Shown in pieces: positions 47,506 through 56,046 of a DNA stretch of 64,000 nucleotides. The stretch spans positions 1 through 64,000 of the forward strand of contig JADJRC010000004.1 of assembly GCA_016712415.1 (NCBI GenBank), in the 5' to 3' direction. The notes under the pieces were generated by a model, which searched no databases, had not been told where the DNA came from, and was given only the letters and a program-made list of their open reading frames with translations. Each line of letters begins with the position of its first letter. The stretch's first letter is position 1. The position numbers and the translations under genes were made by a program. Source of the DNA: Lewinellaceae bacterium. Lineage in GTDB: Bacteria; Bacteroidota; Bacteroidia; Chitinophagales; Saprospiraceae.

Positions 47506-49143
47506 TCAGCGCAACTTGATCAGGCGCGCACTGAAAGTTGTTTCAGCAGTACGCAAAATGGCCATGTACATACCTGCCGGCAAAGCCTCTGCATTGTTGA
47601 CTTCGAAGGTATTCCGTCCTTTGTTCAGGATGACATCAAAATGGCGAACAACCCTACCATGCGTGTCGTAAAGGCCGAACGTGCCCTGCCTCCCGGCTCC
47701 GGCAAAGTGGATGTCGACCGACAGGCGATCTGCAAACGGGTTGGGAGAGACTTTCATTTGAGAAACCCGGGGCATACCGATATGCTCGACGAGGGAGGTG
47801 TTTACCAGATCGTCCATGGCGTATTTGCACAAAAAATGCTTTCTTTGACCGGTAAAAGTGTTTTCGGGGTCCGACTTCCCGGCAATATAGAAGTACGCGC
47901 CATCCGGTGCAATAGAAGCAGGCCAGTTTCTTCTACCCGCTATATCGGTTATCCCGCTTTCAACCGGGCCGTTCTGATCGTAGGTTGCAAGAAAATATTC
48001 GTAAAAGTTGCTGTCTACACTTAATGATGCCACTCCTGTAATTAGCAAAAGATTGGAATCTAGCCAGTTACTTTTATACGGACCAATTAATTCAAATCCA
48101 TCATAACTGATTATATGTTCCCATGCCAGGTCTCCGGACGGATTTAATTTCGTTGTTATGCCCACTCTGCCAATGGTATCGTTAAGATAAAATAAACCGG
48201 ATGCATAAACGCAATTATTTATATCTGTTATGATTGAATAGCTACGCGCGGAAACTCCGCTTGGGGCAGTACCTGTTAACGGCTTTAAATACTTCCATTG
48301 TGTCGTCCCTTCGACAGAAAACTTTGTCACTTTATACTCTCCCGCATTATCGCCGATATAAAGACTCCCTTCTCCATCAATGTGGTAGCCAATCCAGAAA
48401 TAATCGCTGTAAGGCTCCGTGCGTGCCGTATCGAGGGTATTGCCTTCCATATCCATCTGCCAGGCAAAAAAACGCAATCCCTCGGGCGAGCCGTTTTGCC
48501 CCCAGAATACGATATGGTCGTCCACCTGCCTGGCATCAAGCCCGCCGTATCCGTAATCGCCCGCTTCGTAGCTTGCGTTCCATATTTCATTGCCGTCCGG
48601 ATCAAGTTTCACGGCCAATAATCCCGATTCGTTGGTCCCGAAGTTCGTGTATGCGCCAAAAATCAACAAATCTTGCGCTGTATCTATCAATATCTTGCTT
48701 AAGTAGGTGCCGGCGCCAGGGATGCCGCCGAAAGTATACTGCCATAATGTATCGCCGTCGGGCGAGTATTTGATTACGATAAATTGCGATTGACCGGAGA
48801 ACGGGTTTACCGAACTGCCGCCTGCGTAAATTGCGCCGGCGGCATCGGCCGCAGCGCTTGTGATCAGGTCGGTAGCAAAAGTATCATACTTCCGCTGCCA
48901 CAGTTGGTTGCCGTCCGGGTCATATTTAATAGTAATAAATCCGGAGACCGGGCCGGGTGAATAAGTATCGGCGCAAACGATCACATTATGGAAAACATCT
49001 ACCATAACTATGGGGAGCCTGCCGTTGCCGAGGCTCCCGTCCGTAATTTCCGTACGGGTCCATATAGGGTCGATTTGTTGTGCTTGTTGTGCGGAGGCGG
49101 TAATCCGGGCCAGGATAAAGAGGCAGGGTATGATATTTTTCAT
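47506..49143 (-). CDS. T9SS secreted protein with propeller-like repeats, intact
   Basis: Encodes 545 residues from ATG 49143. The open frame runs on to 50013, but that part is only the antisense of the M48 gene. The signal peptide is MKNIIPCLFILARITASAQ. Repeats with FITIKYDPDGNQLWQRKYD, FIVIKYSPDGDTLWQYTFGG and GLLAVKLDPDGNEIWNASY are the delta-60/propeller type. A T9SS tail ends the protein (MKVSPNPFADRLSVDIHF ... GMYMAILRTAETTFSARLIKLR). It is related in plan, not in close sequence, to the A genes of the 11-31 kb cluster, and shows what an uninterrupted member looks like. It is divergent from the M48 gene. Confidence 0.87.
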   Translation of the reverse strand: MKNIIPCLFILARITASAQQAQQIDPIWTRTEITDGSLGNGRLPIVMVDVFHNVIVCADTYSPGPVSGFITIKYDPDGNQLWQRKYDTFATDLITSAAADAAGAIYAGGSSVNPFSGQSQFIVIKYSPDGDTLWQYTFGGIPGAGTYLSKILIDTAQDLLIFGAYTNFGTNESGLLAVKLDPDGNEIWNASYEAGDYGYGGLDARQVDDHIVFWGQNGSPEGLRFFAWQMDMEGNTLDTARTEPYSDYFWIGYHIDGEGSLYIGDNAGEYKVTKFSVEGTTQWKYLKPLTGTAPSGVSARSYSIITDINNCVYASGLFYLNDTIGRVGITTKLNPSGDLAWEHIISYDGFELIGPYKSNWLDSNLLLITGVASLSVDSNFYEYFLATYDQNGPVESGITDIAGRRNWPASIAPDGAYFYIAGKSDPENTFTGQRKHFLCKYAMDDLVNTSLVEHIGMPRVSQMKVSPNPFADRLSVDIHFAGAGRQGTFGLYDTHGRVVRHFDVILNKGRNTFEVNNAEALPAGMYMAILRTAETTFSARLIKLR

Positions 49144-49287
49144 GCGGATGAGATTATTTGTTTGAAGTATAGAACCTCCTGTTATTGGAATACTAAACTG
49201 ATACATTTTTAGTGACATAACCCTAAATTTGGCGTTTAATAACAAAAAAAACAAGCGCATTTTTCCGAAAACTAAATATCCAACGCT

Positions 49288-50121
49288 ATGTGGAAAAAAA
49301 TCTCGTTCAGCCTTTTCATGCTGCTTTTCCTGTTCGCCTGCAGCAAAAACGCCTTCACCGGGCGTAAATCCCTGAATATCATTCCGACTACAACCATCAA
49401 CTCCCTGAGCAGCAGCGAGTATAAAACGTTCCTGAGCCAAAACAAAACGGTAAAATCCGGCAGCGATTACGAACTGGTGCGCCGCGTGGGTATGGACCTC
49501 AAGGCCGCCACTGAAGTGTACTACCGCTCGAAAGGCAAGGCCGCCGAACTTAAAAACTTCGCCTGGGAATTCAACGTCGTCGACGACCCCGCTACCGTGA
49601 ACGCGTTCTGCATGCCCGGCGGCAAGGTGGTCGTGTACACCGGCATCCTGAAAGTGACCAAGAACGAAGACGCACTCGCCGTCGTGATGGGCCACGAGAT
49701 CGCCCACGCCCTGGCCAACCACGGCAACGAGCGCATGAGCCAGGGACTGGTGGCCCAACTCGGCCTGACCTCCCTTGACCTCGCGCTCTCGCAAAAACCG
49801 GCCGCCACCCGCAACCTGCTGATGTCGGCAGTCGGGGCAGGCGCCCAGGTGGGCGTATTGCTGCCCTTCAGCCGCAAGCACGAATCCGAGGCGGACGAGA
49901 TTGGCCTCTACCTGATGGCCATGGCAGGCTACAACCCCAACGAAGCGGCCCCGTTCTGGGCGCGTATGAATGCTTCGGGCGGCGGCCGCCCGCCGGAGTT
50001 CCTCAGCACCCACCCCGACCCGGCCAAACGCTCGGATGAACTGAAAAAACTGGTGCCGCGGGCAAAAGCCTATGCGGTTAAGTATCCGGTGCCGTTGAGT
50101 TCGAAGAATAAGAAGAATTAA
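49288..50121 (+). CDS. M48 family metallopeptidase, predicted lipoprotein
   Basis: Encodes 277 residues. The N-terminus MWKKISFSLFMLLFLFACSK has a lipobox (FLFAC), so it is membrane-anchored. The M48 zinc motif HEIAH (about residue 144) is followed by NHGNERMSQ and the third ligand region ESEADEIGLYLMAMAGYNP (about 197). PxxxSTHP appears as PEFLSTHPDP. This matches the BepA/LoiP-type periplasmic proteases that monitor outer-membrane assembly. The role here by homology would be envelope quality control. A triple palindrome lies between it and the convergent xseA. Confidence 0.93.
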   Translation: MWKKISFSLFMLLFLFACSKNAFTGRKSLNIIPTTTINSLSSSEYKTFLSQNKTVKSGSDYELVRRVGMDLKAATEVYYRSKGKAAELKNFAWEFNVVDDPATVNAFCMPGGKVVVYTGILKVTKNEDALAVVMGHEIAHALANHGNERMSQGLVAQLGLTSLDLALSQKPAATRNLLMSAVGAGAQVGVLLPFSRKHESEADEIGLYLMAMAGYNPNEAAPFWARMNASGGGRPPEFLSTHPDPAKRSDELKKLVPRAKAYAVKYPVPLSSKNKKN

Positions 50122-50194
50122 TGAGAAGAAATTTCAGGGCCCAGGCCTTATATTTTTTACTGTTGTAACGATCTTCACACGTTACGAAGGGTTA

Positions 50195-50300
50195 GTGTAC
50201 AACGGACCTCCAGGTCCGTTTTCACGTGCTGTCGGTACAACGGACTTCCAAGTCCGTTTCACGTGCTGCGGTTTAACGGACTTGGAAGTCCGTTGTACAC
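50195..50300 (+). repeat. REP-like cluster: three palindromes between convergent genes
   Basis: Three copies of ACGGACTTNNAAGTCCGT or its close variant. The outer two (50195-50220, 50275-50300) are also inverted to each other over 26 bases with two compensating changes. TTCACGTGCTG is repeated between them. The same palindrome sits inside the gene at 5525. The place suggests a two-way terminator. Confidence 0.93.
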
Positions 50301-50309
50301 TGAAAACCT

Positions 50310-51530
50310 TTAAACCCTGCTGGTAATCTTTCCTCCGGCCAGGCGGGTCTCCAGTACATCCCCCGGGATAGCATCTGAGGGCCTGCTTATTATTTTTCCA
50401 TCTTTCATGGTAATGCTGTAGCCGCGCTGCAGCACCTTTTCGGGGTCGAAGGCCTGGCAGATGGTCGCCGCCTGATCCAGTTGGAGCGCGCGGCGATGAA
50501 GCAGTTGCCGGGTAGTTTCGGGTATTTTTTCCTGCATGGCGTCGAGATTACGGCCGGCGGCCAGCAGGCGTTCGCGGGCGCTCCAGCGGACGGTCGCTTC
50601 CAGTTGTTGCAGGGTCAGTTGCGCCGTTTTGGTGCAGTAGGCGCCGGCCTGGCGGGTCTGTTCAGCCAGGCGAAGTATGCCGTTTTCAAAAAACAGGTTG
50701 TGCTGCAGGAGAAAATCGGCCACAGCAGTCGGCGTTTTCAGGGCCGCATGGGCCACCATATCGAGCACGGTTTCATCGATATCGTGACCGATACCCGTTA
50801 ATACGGGCAGCGGCATTTGGGCAACGGCTTCGCCCAGATCGAGTCCGTCGAATGCCGCCAGGTCAAGCCGGGCGCCACCGCCGCGCACCACCACAAGGCA
50901 ATCAAAATCAGCGCTTTGTGCAGCCACCCTTTCCAGTGCAGCACACAGTTCCGCGCGGGCATTTTTCCCCTGCACGGAGGCCTCAAAAAGGCGACAGTCG
51001 AACGTATACCCGAAAGCGTTATGCGCCAGGTGCTCCCGAAAATCCTGAAACCCCGCCGCACCGGCCGAGGTGATGACGGCAATGCGCTGCAATACGGCCG
51101 GCAGGGGAAGGTTGCGGTTGCGATCCAGCAGTCCGCGCTCGCGCAGCGTGCGGACCGTTTCGCGGCGCTGCAGGTCGAGTTGACCGAAGGTATGGGCGGG
51201 GTCGATGTCGGCAATGAGCAATTTGAAACCGAAACGCTCGTGGAAATCGACACGAACCTGCATTTTCATCTCCAGTCCTTCACGCAGCAGGGCATCGAGT
51301 TGCGGGCCCAGTTGCTTGTACAGGCGGCGGTAGTCGGAAGCCCACAACACGGCCTGCGCCTGCGCCAGCAGGTCGTCTCCTTCGCCTTTTTGCACCAGAT
51401 CGAGGTAATAATGTCCGCGCGACTGCCCGGATTGCGCAATTTCGGCAGTGATCCAGAGGGGCTGCTGAAAATTGAGCGCCATCACCCGCCTGATATGCTC
51501 GTTCAGATCGAAAAGGTTGTAGACATGCAT
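50310..51530 (-). CDS. xseA: Exodeoxyribonuclease VII large subunit
   Basis: Encodes 406 residues from ATG 51530 (MHVYNLFDLNEHIRRVMALN). Exonuclease VII degrades single-stranded DNA from both ends. An OB-fold occupies the first 100 residues (LWITAEIAQSGQSRGHYYLDL). The nuclease domain has VITSAGAAGFQDFREHL, VVVRGGGARLDLAAFD and PVLTGIGHDIDETVLDMVAHAALKTPTAVADF. The coiled middle and the C-terminal QRGYSIT are also typical. The small subunit gene xseB is not visible next to it. The stop is 10 bases from the palindrome cluster shared with the M48 gene. Confidence 0.93.
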   Translation of the reverse strand: MHVYNLFDLNEHIRRVMALNFQQPLWITAEIAQSGQSRGHYYLDLVQKGEGDDLLAQAQAVLWASDYRRLYKQLGPQLDALLREGLEMKMQVRVDFHERFGFKLLIADIDPAHTFGQLDLQRRETVRTLRERGLLDRNRNLPLPAVLQRIAVITSAGAAGFQDFREHLAHNAFGYTFDCRLFEASVQGKNARAELCAALERVAAQSADFDCLVVVRGGGARLDLAAFDGLDLGEAVAQMPLPVLTGIGHDIDETVLDMVAHAALKTPTAVADFLLQHNLFFENGILRLAEQTRQAGAYCTKTAQLTLQQLEATVRWSARERLLAAGRNLDAMQEKIPETTRQLLHRRALQLDQAATICQAFDPEKVLQRGYSITMKDGKIISRPSDAIPGDVLETRLAGGKITSRV

Positions 51531-51682
51531 GGTACAAAGATAAAAAAGGGCCGCCACTGCAGGGAATGGCGACCCAACCCGTTAACGGGTTTCAGGTGTG
51601 TTCAATCTTCAAACACGGCTCCTGTTCAGGTGTGCCGTGCCGAGCGTGGATTGACCCACAAATGTAGTTTTTTAGCGGAATA

Positions 51683-52708
51683 TCACTTTTTAAAAAACGC
51701 TTTTACACGAGCCTGGGCGTTTTCGCGCACGTTCATGTAGTACAGGTTCAGGTCGCCGACGTGGTAGTTATTGGTGCGGAAAAAGAGACTGCCCGGAAAC
51801 CTGGGCCTGGATGCCAGAAGGACGCCTTTATACACCTCGGCATCGACCATTTCGGGATAAATGGCGCAAAACGGGCGTACAACCCCGCCCAGGTTGGCGC
51901 TTTTCGGGGCGTACTTGCCTTCCTCGGTCGTCCACAGCAGCGGGTTCGTGCAGACGACGTCCTTTTCGAAAGCCTTCCGGCGGCCAAATTTGCGCTCCCA
52001 GGTACGCCAGGTACAATAACAATCCGTTTCTTCGGGCGAGCTGCAGGGCTTCAGCGTTTTGAAAAAGCCTTTCCTGACCGGCCAGCCGACCAGATACGCC
52101 GCAACCAGTTGGCGTTCGAGGGGTTTGCCCTCCACCATATCGCGCAGGAGGTACAGGGAGTGCCGTGCGCCCTGGCTGTGCGAGGCAATAATAAAAGGTC
52201 GCCCGTTGTTCCAATGCGCGAGATAGTACTCAAAAGCGGCCTTTGCGTCGGCATAGGCCAGGTCGAGGGCTTTTTCCGCCGAAATCGTGTCTTTGTCAAA
52301 AAAGGCCCGGAGGTGCGCCTGCCGGTAACGCGGGGCAAATACACGGCCTGCACCGTTAAAGATGGAGGCTTGAAAAAGAATGGTCGATTCGTCCGTCTTG
52401 GTATTGGTAGCCGGCTCGCTCACGGCGGCGTTCCAGTTATGCTGCTCACGGAGGCTCCCGGTGTAGGTGGTCGGATGGAGGAAAAAAACATCAACCCCGG
52501 TATTGGCCTGTTCGTCTTTCAGGTTCGGGCAGGGCGTTTGGTCGGCAGGGTCTTTCTTGTCGGGATGTGCCGCCCAGTTGTCCAGTTGAGCATAATCGGG
52601 CACAGGAGGCGCCTGAGCTGCAATAAACGGGCCTTTGGGGCGGGCAAAACCGCATGAATGGCAACATGCGCTCAGCACGGCCAATGCGAGAAGGAGGATT
52701 TTATTCAT
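51683..52708 (-). CDS. DUF3089 family protein, alpha/beta-hydrolase-like lipoprotein
   Basis: Encodes 341 residues from ATG 52708 (MNKILLLALAVLSACC, likely lipobox LSAC). The DUF3089 pattern appears as VDVFFLHPTTY near the front, the nucleophile elbow in IIASHSQGARH (about residue 165) and TNPLLWTTEE later. The family has an alpha/beta-hydrolase fold, and the serine suggests esterase or lipase activity; this is inference because few members have been characterised. It lies upstream of xseA on the same strand with a 152-base gap that contains a palindrome AACCCGTTAACGGGTT. Confidence 0.82.
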   Translation of the reverse strand: MNKILLLALAVLSACCHSCGFARPKGPFIAAQAPPVPDYAQLDNWAAHPDKKDPADQTPCPNLKDEQANTGVDVFFLHPTTYTGSLREQHNWNAAVSEPATNTKTDESTILFQASIFNGAGRVFAPRYRQAHLRAFFDKDTISAEKALDLAYADAKAAFEYYLAHWNNGRPFIIASHSQGARHSLYLLRDMVEGKPLERQLVAAYLVGWPVRKGFFKTLKPCSSPEETDCYCTWRTWERKFGRRKAFEKDVVCTNPLLWTTEEGKYAPKSANLGGVVRPFCAIYPEMVDAEVYKGVLLASRPRFPGSLFFRTNNYHVGDLNLYYMNVRENAQARVKAFFKK

Positions 52709-52839
52709 AACCGGATGGAAGATTTTTGTCAAAACTTACGATGAAACTACTGCTTGCGTTCAATTTTTTTAAAAAACCGAAAAACGAGGTTGAATTTTCA
52801 ATTATTTTGAACAACTTTGAACGTTGAATACAAGGAGGA

Positions 52840-53604
52840 ATGAAACGTTATCTCGCACACCTGCTCGCCGATCTTGAAACTGCGACACGCTTCGCGCCGG
52901 AACCCAGTTCCTACGCCTTTCGCTCTCCCTACTCAGAAGAGGATGATGGCCGCAACGACGGTATCCACGCGCGGTACGTGCGCCTGTCCGAGTTGTTCAA
53001 CCTCCCCCCCGATGCTTTTCCGCCGGTCGATCGCCTGACAAAAGCACAGGTGTCTGAAGTACTCACCGCCCTGGAAACGCTGTGGAGAGCCTGGCGCGTT
53101 GTCTGGAGTTGCCCGACGCGCCTTACCGCCCGCAAACGCTATACCCTGATGGTCGACTGGATGTACCGGGAAACGGTGCGTTACCACCACGACCTCGGCG
53201 CGGAGATCGATTTCTGCTGCTACCGCGCCCAGGGAACCTGCCCGCTTGGCCCTGGCGGCAGTTGCCAATGTCAGGAAATCGAAGATGCCAACCTGCACGA
53301 TGTGGAGATATGGGAAGAGTTTCACCGCGAACAACAAGCCAACACTCAGCCTTCCCCGGTTGATGAGTTCTACACCTGGCTGCGCGATGATGTACCGGGC
53401 GAATTCGAATGGGACTTCGACGAAGACCGCGACCGCTGGCGGCAGTTTGTCGCCGATGAAGACATGAATGCCTGGCTGTATTTCTACCGGCCCGACGTCA
53501 ACGCGGAACTCCAGGGCGACGAGCCCGAACCCGCGCCCGGCGATTTCGACGACTTCGACTGGTACGACGACAATGACGACGACGATCTTGGGCTGCCGTT
53601 TTGA
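52840..53604 (+). CDS. Acidic hypothetical protein with cysteine cluster
   Basis: Encodes 254 residues; no family is recognised. The front half (to about 120) is helical with LTKAQVSEVLTALETLWRAW. A compact cysteine set CCYRAQGTCPLGPGGSCQCQ (about 126-145) could bind a metal. The last 60 residues are extremely acidic and end in DDDDLGLPF, like disordered acidic tails that bind nucleic-acid-binding proteins. No signal peptide is seen, so it is probably cytoplasmic. It converges with fabG across an inverted repeat. Codon use and length support a real gene. Confidence 0.65.
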   Translation: MKRYLAHLLADLETATRFAPEPSSYAFRSPYSEEDDGRNDGIHARYVRLSELFNLPPDAFPPVDRLTKAQVSEVLTALETLWRAWRVVWSCPTRLTARKRYTLMVDWMYRETVRYHHDLGAEIDFCCYRAQGTCPLGPGGSCQCQEIEDANLHDVEIWEEFHREQQANTQPSPVDEFYTWLRDDVPGEFEWDFDEDRDRWRQFVADEDMNAWLYFYRPDVNAELQGDEPEPAPGDFDDFDWYDDNDDDDLGLPF

Positions 53605-53652
53605 AAGACCAAAAATGGCAGGTGCGTTGAATGGCTGACAGAATTTTTTGGC

Positions 53653-53721
53653 TTTGAGACAGGGTTTACATGATCTACATGATAATTAGGGCGCCGCTGA
53701 CCTCTGAAATCCTGTCTCAAA
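53653..53721 (+). repeat. Inverted repeat of the ACAGGAT type between convergent genes
   Basis: Eleven-base perfect arms TTTGAGACAGG/CCTGTCTCAAA (53653-53663, 53711-53721). The inner ACATGATCTACATGAT is a tandem pattern like that of the repeat after trpS. It is probably a bidirectional terminator between the acidic protein gene and fabG. Confidence 0.75.
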
Positions 53722-53753
53722 ATCCGGGTCCTGCCAAAAGCCGACCTCCCCTT

Positions 53754-54494
53754 TCAACAATTCAACGCCCCGCATACCGATATCACCTGACCGCTCACGT
53801 AGGCGCCCATTTCAGAGGCAAGAAAAACGCAGGTATTGGCCACATCGTCGCCGGAGCCCAGGCGTTTCATGGGTATGGCGGCGAGGTACCCTTCGCGGGT
53901 TTTGTCGTCGAGCACGGCGGTCATTTCCGTTTCGATAAAGCCCGGCGCCACGGCATTGCAGCGGATGCCGCGTGAGCCGTATTCTTTGGCGATGGATTTT
54001 GAAAACCCGATAATGCCCGCTTTGGACGCGGCGTAGTTGGCCTGTCCGGCCTGTCCAAACACGCCGACCACCGAACTCATGTTAATGATGCTGCCGCCCG
54101 CGCGGATCATGGGCTTCAACGCGTGTTTGGTGAGGTTGAACACCGACTTCAGGTTGGTCTGCATCACCTCGTCCCATTGTTGTTCCGTCATGCGCAGCAT
54201 CAGCGTATCGCGGGTAATACCGGCGTTATTGAGCAGGATGTCGAGTTTGCCAAAATCTTTAACTACCTGACCGACAAGCGTTTCTGCCTGAGTATAATCG
54301 CCGGCATCGCTCTGGTATGCCCTGACCTGGTCGCCCAGCTCGGCAGCCAGTTGTTCCGACCGTTCTTTGGAAGAGGCCGACACGTAGGTGAAGGCGACCG
54401 AAGCGCCGTGTTCTGCAAACTTCCGGACAAGCGCCTCGCCGATGCCGCGCGAACCGCCGGTGATGAGGGCTACTTTCCCTTCGAGTAATTTCAT
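53754..54494 (-). CDS. fabG: 3-oxoacyl-[acyl-carrier-protein] reductase
   Basis: Encodes 246 residues from ATG 54494 (MKLLEGKVALITGGSRGIG). This NADPH-dependent short-chain dehydrogenase reduces 3-oxoacyl-ACP in fatty acid elongation. The cofactor loop TGGSRGIG is at 11-18 and NNAGITRDTLMLRM is the FabG-specific block. The catalytic serine and tyrosine-lysine pair lie in SSVVGVFGQAGQANYAASK, and RCNAVAPGFIETEMT completes the pattern. The C-terminus (SVCGALNC) differs slightly from the usual GGM ending. It is divergent from the MFS gene. Confidence 0.93.
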   Translation of the reverse strand: MKLLEGKVALITGGSRGIGEALVRKFAEHGASVAFTYVSASSKERSEQLAAELGDQVRAYQSDAGDYTQAETLVGQVVKDFGKLDILLNNAGITRDTLMLRMTEQQWDEVMQTNLKSVFNLTKHALKPMIRAGGSIINMSSVVGVFGQAGQANYAASKAGIIGFSKSIAKEYGSRGIRCNAVAPGFIETEMTAVLDDKTREGYLAAIPMKRLGSGDDVANTCVFLASEMGAYVSGQVISVCGALNC

Positions 54495-54707
54495 GGTAGA
54501 CAATATTGAGCGGGTTGAAAGAAATTTTATCGGGGTCGGGAATGGCGGCAAAGTTCAAAAATCTGAACAAAGTGCCCGCAATTTTGCACCATTTGTTATC
54601 CAAAACAACAAACGGGTTGATCAAAGATGAAAATTTAAACGCCCCCGGGCATTCCCGCTAAACTTACCTCCCAACCTTTCGTTCTTTTGCACCGGCTATT
54701 CATCCCC

Positions 54708-54745
54708 ATGACCACAATGACGAAATGACCACAATGACGAAATGA
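54708..54745 (+). promoter_or_regulatory. Two duplicated mini-ORFs before the MFS start
   Basis: A 17-base unit ATGACCACAATGACGAA is repeated twice. Each unit reads ATG ACC ACA ATG ACG AAA TGA (MTTMTK then stop), and each stop overlaps the next ATG as ATGA. The second stop (54743-54745) overlaps the MFS ATG (54742). This could couple translation or be a simple duplication. Confidence 0.6.
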
Positions 54746-55992
54746 CAAAATCCCCCGACGCATACGCAGCCCTCCGCGTACCCGACTACCGCCGCTTCCT
54801 GGCCATGCGCATGATGACCACACTGGCCATCCAGATCATGTCGGTTTCGGTAGGCTATTTCGTGTACGACCTCACCGGCGACCCGCTGATGCTGGGGTTT
54901 ATCGGGCTGACAGAGGCTATTCCCGCTATTGCCATCAGCCTTTGGGCGGGGCACCTGGCCGACAAGTACAACCGCAGGAATATCCTGGTGGGCTGTATCC
55001 TTACGCTGCTCCTGTGCTCTGCGGCGCTGCTGACCCTCGTATACCTGCGCGATGCGATGCCCAAAGCCGCGCTGCTGACAGGTATCTATTCCATAATTTT
55101 CTGCACAGGAATATCGCGGGGCTTTTTCAGTCCGACCAATTTTGCTTTTCTGCCCCAGTTGGTCGACCGCAAAATGCTGCCCAATGCCATCACCTGGAAC
55201 AGCAGTACCTGGGAAGTAGCCAGCATTACGGGATTAGGGTTGGGTGGTTTGTTGTACGGCTTTGCGGGTGTGACAACCACCTTCGCCGTGATGACCGGCC
55301 TTTGCGTCCTCGGGCTGATTGCCCTGCTGCAAATCGGTTCGCGGCCCGTCCCGCATGCCGATCATACGGAACCGGCAGTGGTTCGGATCAGGCAGGGCCT
55401 GCGGTTTGTATTTAGCAACCAACTGATTATCAGCGCTATTGCACTGGATTTGTTTGCTGTTTTATTTGGCGGGGCGGTTGCCCTGCTGCCTGTTTTTGCC
55501 AAAGACATTTTGAAAGTAGGTCCGGAAGGGTTGGGTATTTTGCGCGCGGCGATGTCGCTGGGCGCCATATCGATGGCCTTCTTTCTGGCGCACCGCCCGC
55601 TGGGAAAAGGCGCCGGCAAACTGATGCTGGCCTGTGTGGCAGGTTTCGGCGGCTGCATCATTGGTTTTGGCTTGTCGAGGCTGTTCTGGCTGTCCTTTCT
55701 TTTCCTTTTCCTGGCCGGCGTATTCGACGAAATCAGCGTTTATATCCGGTCCTCGTTGATGCAACACCTGACCCCGGAACACATGAAAGGCAGGGTGTCG
55801 TCGGTCAACTCCATTTTTATCACTTCATCCAACGAGATCGGCGCCTTTGAGAGCGGACTGGCGGCAAAATTACTGGGGACGGTCCCTGCCGTGGTTTTTG
55901 GCGGCGCCATGACAATTCTTATCGTGGTGTTTGCCTGGTGGAAAGCGCCGAAACTGCGGGAACTGGATTTTGATGAGTTGGTGCATGATTGA
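54742..55992 (+). CDS. MFS exporter (MFS_3/EntS-like)
   Basis: Encodes 416 residues with about eleven or twelve membrane segments. The front part YAALRVPDYRRFLAMRMMTTLAIQIMSVSVGYFVYDLTGDPLMLGF and the loop DKYNRRNILVGC are typical of the EntS-like MFS_3 family of exporters of siderophores, drugs or metabolites. The later PxxxxRSSLMQHLTPEHMKGRVSSVNSIF matches as well. The substrate is unknown. The C-terminus LVHD and stop are part of a perfect 28-base inverted repeat that also contains the end of the convergent SUMF1-like gene. Two mini-ORFs overlap its start. Confidence 0.88.
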   Translation: MTKSPDAYAALRVPDYRRFLAMRMMTTLAIQIMSVSVGYFVYDLTGDPLMLGFIGLTEAIPAIAISLWAGHLADKYNRRNILVGCILTLLLCSAALLTLVYLRDAMPKAALLTGIYSIIFCTGISRGFFSPTNFAFLPQLVDRKMLPNAITWNSSTWEVASITGLGLGGLLYGFAGVTTTFAVMTGLCVLGLIALLQIGSRPVPHADHTEPAVVRIRQGLRFVFSNQLIISAIALDLFAVLFGGAVALLPVFAKDILKVGPEGLGILRAAMSLGAISMAFFLAHRPLGKGAGKLMLACVAGFGGCIIGFGLSRLFWLSFLFLFLAGVFDEISVYIRSSLMQHLTPEHMKGRVSSVNSIFITSSNEIGAFESGLAAKLLGTVPAVVFGGAMTILIVVFAWWKAPKLRELDFDELVHD

Positions 55993-56046
55993 GGCTTGCC
56001 GGCTAAAGCCGGCGGTACGGCTTTAGCCGGCAAGCCTCAATCATGC
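55983..56046. terminator. Perfect 28-base inverted repeat joining two convergent gene ends
   Basis: Arms 55983-56010 and 56019-56046 are perfect complements with an eight-base loop. Because of the symmetry both genes end in the codons for His-Asp and TGA. It should fold on either strand and serve as a bidirectional terminator, though without a clear T-run. Confidence 0.9.

Noticed and set aside
49144..50013. Upstream half of the long frame ending at 47506
   Set aside because: It overlaps the M48 gene in antisense. The real start with a signal peptide is at 49143.
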